Assembly (NCBI GenBank): GCA_047619225.1
Contig: JBLHJX010000143.1
Location: 1-13,647, forward strand
Length of the DNA stretch: 13,647 nt
Origin: JABIFK01 sp047619225
GTDB taxonomy: Bacteria; Latescibacterota; UBA2968
Direction: 5' to 3'
Shown here: one piece after another, positions 13,220 to 13,647 of the stretch
Layout: each line of letters opens with the position of its first letter
How positions within the stretch are numbered: position 1 is the stretch's first letter
Made by a program: the position numbers and the translations under genes
The notes under the pieces: model-generated
What the model was told of the DNA's origin: nothing
Databases searched by the model: none
What the model saw: only the letters and a program-made list of their open reading frames with translations

Positions 13220-13647
13220 TTGCAAATGCGAAATGACAAATTTCTCTCAGGACAACGATCAAATATGATCGCACAATTTGTTTGGGTTTTGCTGTTCTGG
13301 TTTGGTTCGGTGGGGGCTGTTGGGGCAGCGTTGGTTTCGGTGGCAGAACTCAAAAGATTGGTTGTGGCATGTAAGGAAGATTCTCGCGGGCCTTACCAGG
13401 GCATTCGGTGGTTTTGCCCTGATGGTACTGTGAAAGGCGCACAAGAACCTTGTCCGGGCGGGCACCAACATGCATTGCACAAAGATATTGTGCAGCGTGT
13501 TGCCCGAGAGAATGGTCTTCATTTGGGACAAATTTTGACAGACACACCCTTTGATGCGTTTTGGGACTCGCTCCAGGCGGGCTCCCGGTTGAAGCAATAT
13601 CAGATGGAGAAGTTTTTACAAGGCGTAGATGATGGGTGGATTATGCG
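13220..13647 (+). CDS. Exported or membrane-anchored protein of unknown function (3' end cut by window)
   Basis: The frame is open to the window end, giving 142 residues. AAGGA (13208-13212) is 7 nt before TTG 13220; an ATG at 13226 is an alternative start with poorer spacing. A signal peptide or signal anchor runs through MIAQFVWVLLFWFGSVGAVG. The following part has three cysteines (VVACKED, RWFCPDGT, EPCPGG), the pattern GGHQHALHKDIV, and ends in the segment KQYQMEKFLQGVDDGWIMR. The combination R-W-F-C-x-D-G-T, G-G-x-Q-H and D-D-G-W-I reminds me of N-terminal regions in some PEP-synthase/pyruvate-phosphate-dikinase-like proteins. That is recollection and untested. It is probably co-transcribed with the channel gene. 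Confidence 0.6.
   Translation, partial: MQMRNDKFLSGQRSNMIAQFVWVLLFWFGSVGAVGAALVSVAELKRLVVACKEDSRGPYQGIRWFCPDGTVKGAQEPCPGGHQHALHKDIVQRVARENGLHLGQILTDTPFDAFWDSLQAGSRLKQYQMEKFLQGVDDGWIM

Overview
This window comes from a bacterium with moderate G+C and frequent TTG/GTG starts. The gene set (sigma-54 activator, MscS-type channels, a periplasmic-type ABC importer, MgtE) suggests a Gram-negative-type, probably uncultured lineage. The sequence alone does not let me name a phylum. Almost every gene encodes a membrane transport protein or a signalling protein. There is no tRNA, rRNA, transposase, integrase or CRISPR array.

Left part, all on + (1-5816). The 3' part of an MscS-family channel gene is followed by a CorA gene that stops after the soluble N-terminal domain, so the stalk and the GMN pore are missing. 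A three-gene ABC importer operon follows: ATPase, fused double permease with an ATGA overlap, and a substrate-binding protein that carries an unusual C-terminal membrane anchor.

Middle part, on - (5823-7760). A small protein resembling a histidine-phosphotransfer (HPt) domain without its histidine lies 6 bp from the convergent binding-protein gene. Upstream of it are a strong bidirectional terminator and an NtrC-type sigma-54 response regulator (REC, AAA+ with GAFTGA, Fis-type HTH). The small gene has its own sigma-54-like promoter.

The 333-bp divergent region (7761-8093) holds the best regulatory signal in the window: a textbook -24/-12 sigma-54 promoter (TGGCACG-N4-TTGCA) facing mgtE. It is preceded by an 11+11-bp perfect inverted repeat at an enhancer-like distance. 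The simplest model is that the divergent regulator activates mgtE from that repeat.

Right part, all on + (8094-13647). MgtE (Mg2+ channel) and a CNNM/DUF21-CBS protein (family linked to Mg2+ export) are followed by a DUF502 membrane protein and a tandem-receiver protein whose first receiver has Glu at the phosphorylation site. Next come two tiny ORFs, a second and different MscS-family channel, and the start of an exported or membrane-anchored protein cut by the window end.

Overall the window looks like an ion and osmotic homeostasis neighbourhood: two MscS-type channels, an importer/exporter pair for Mg2+ and a decayed CorA. At its centre is what appears to be a local sigma-54 circuit containing several signalling proteins with altered phosphotransfer residues.
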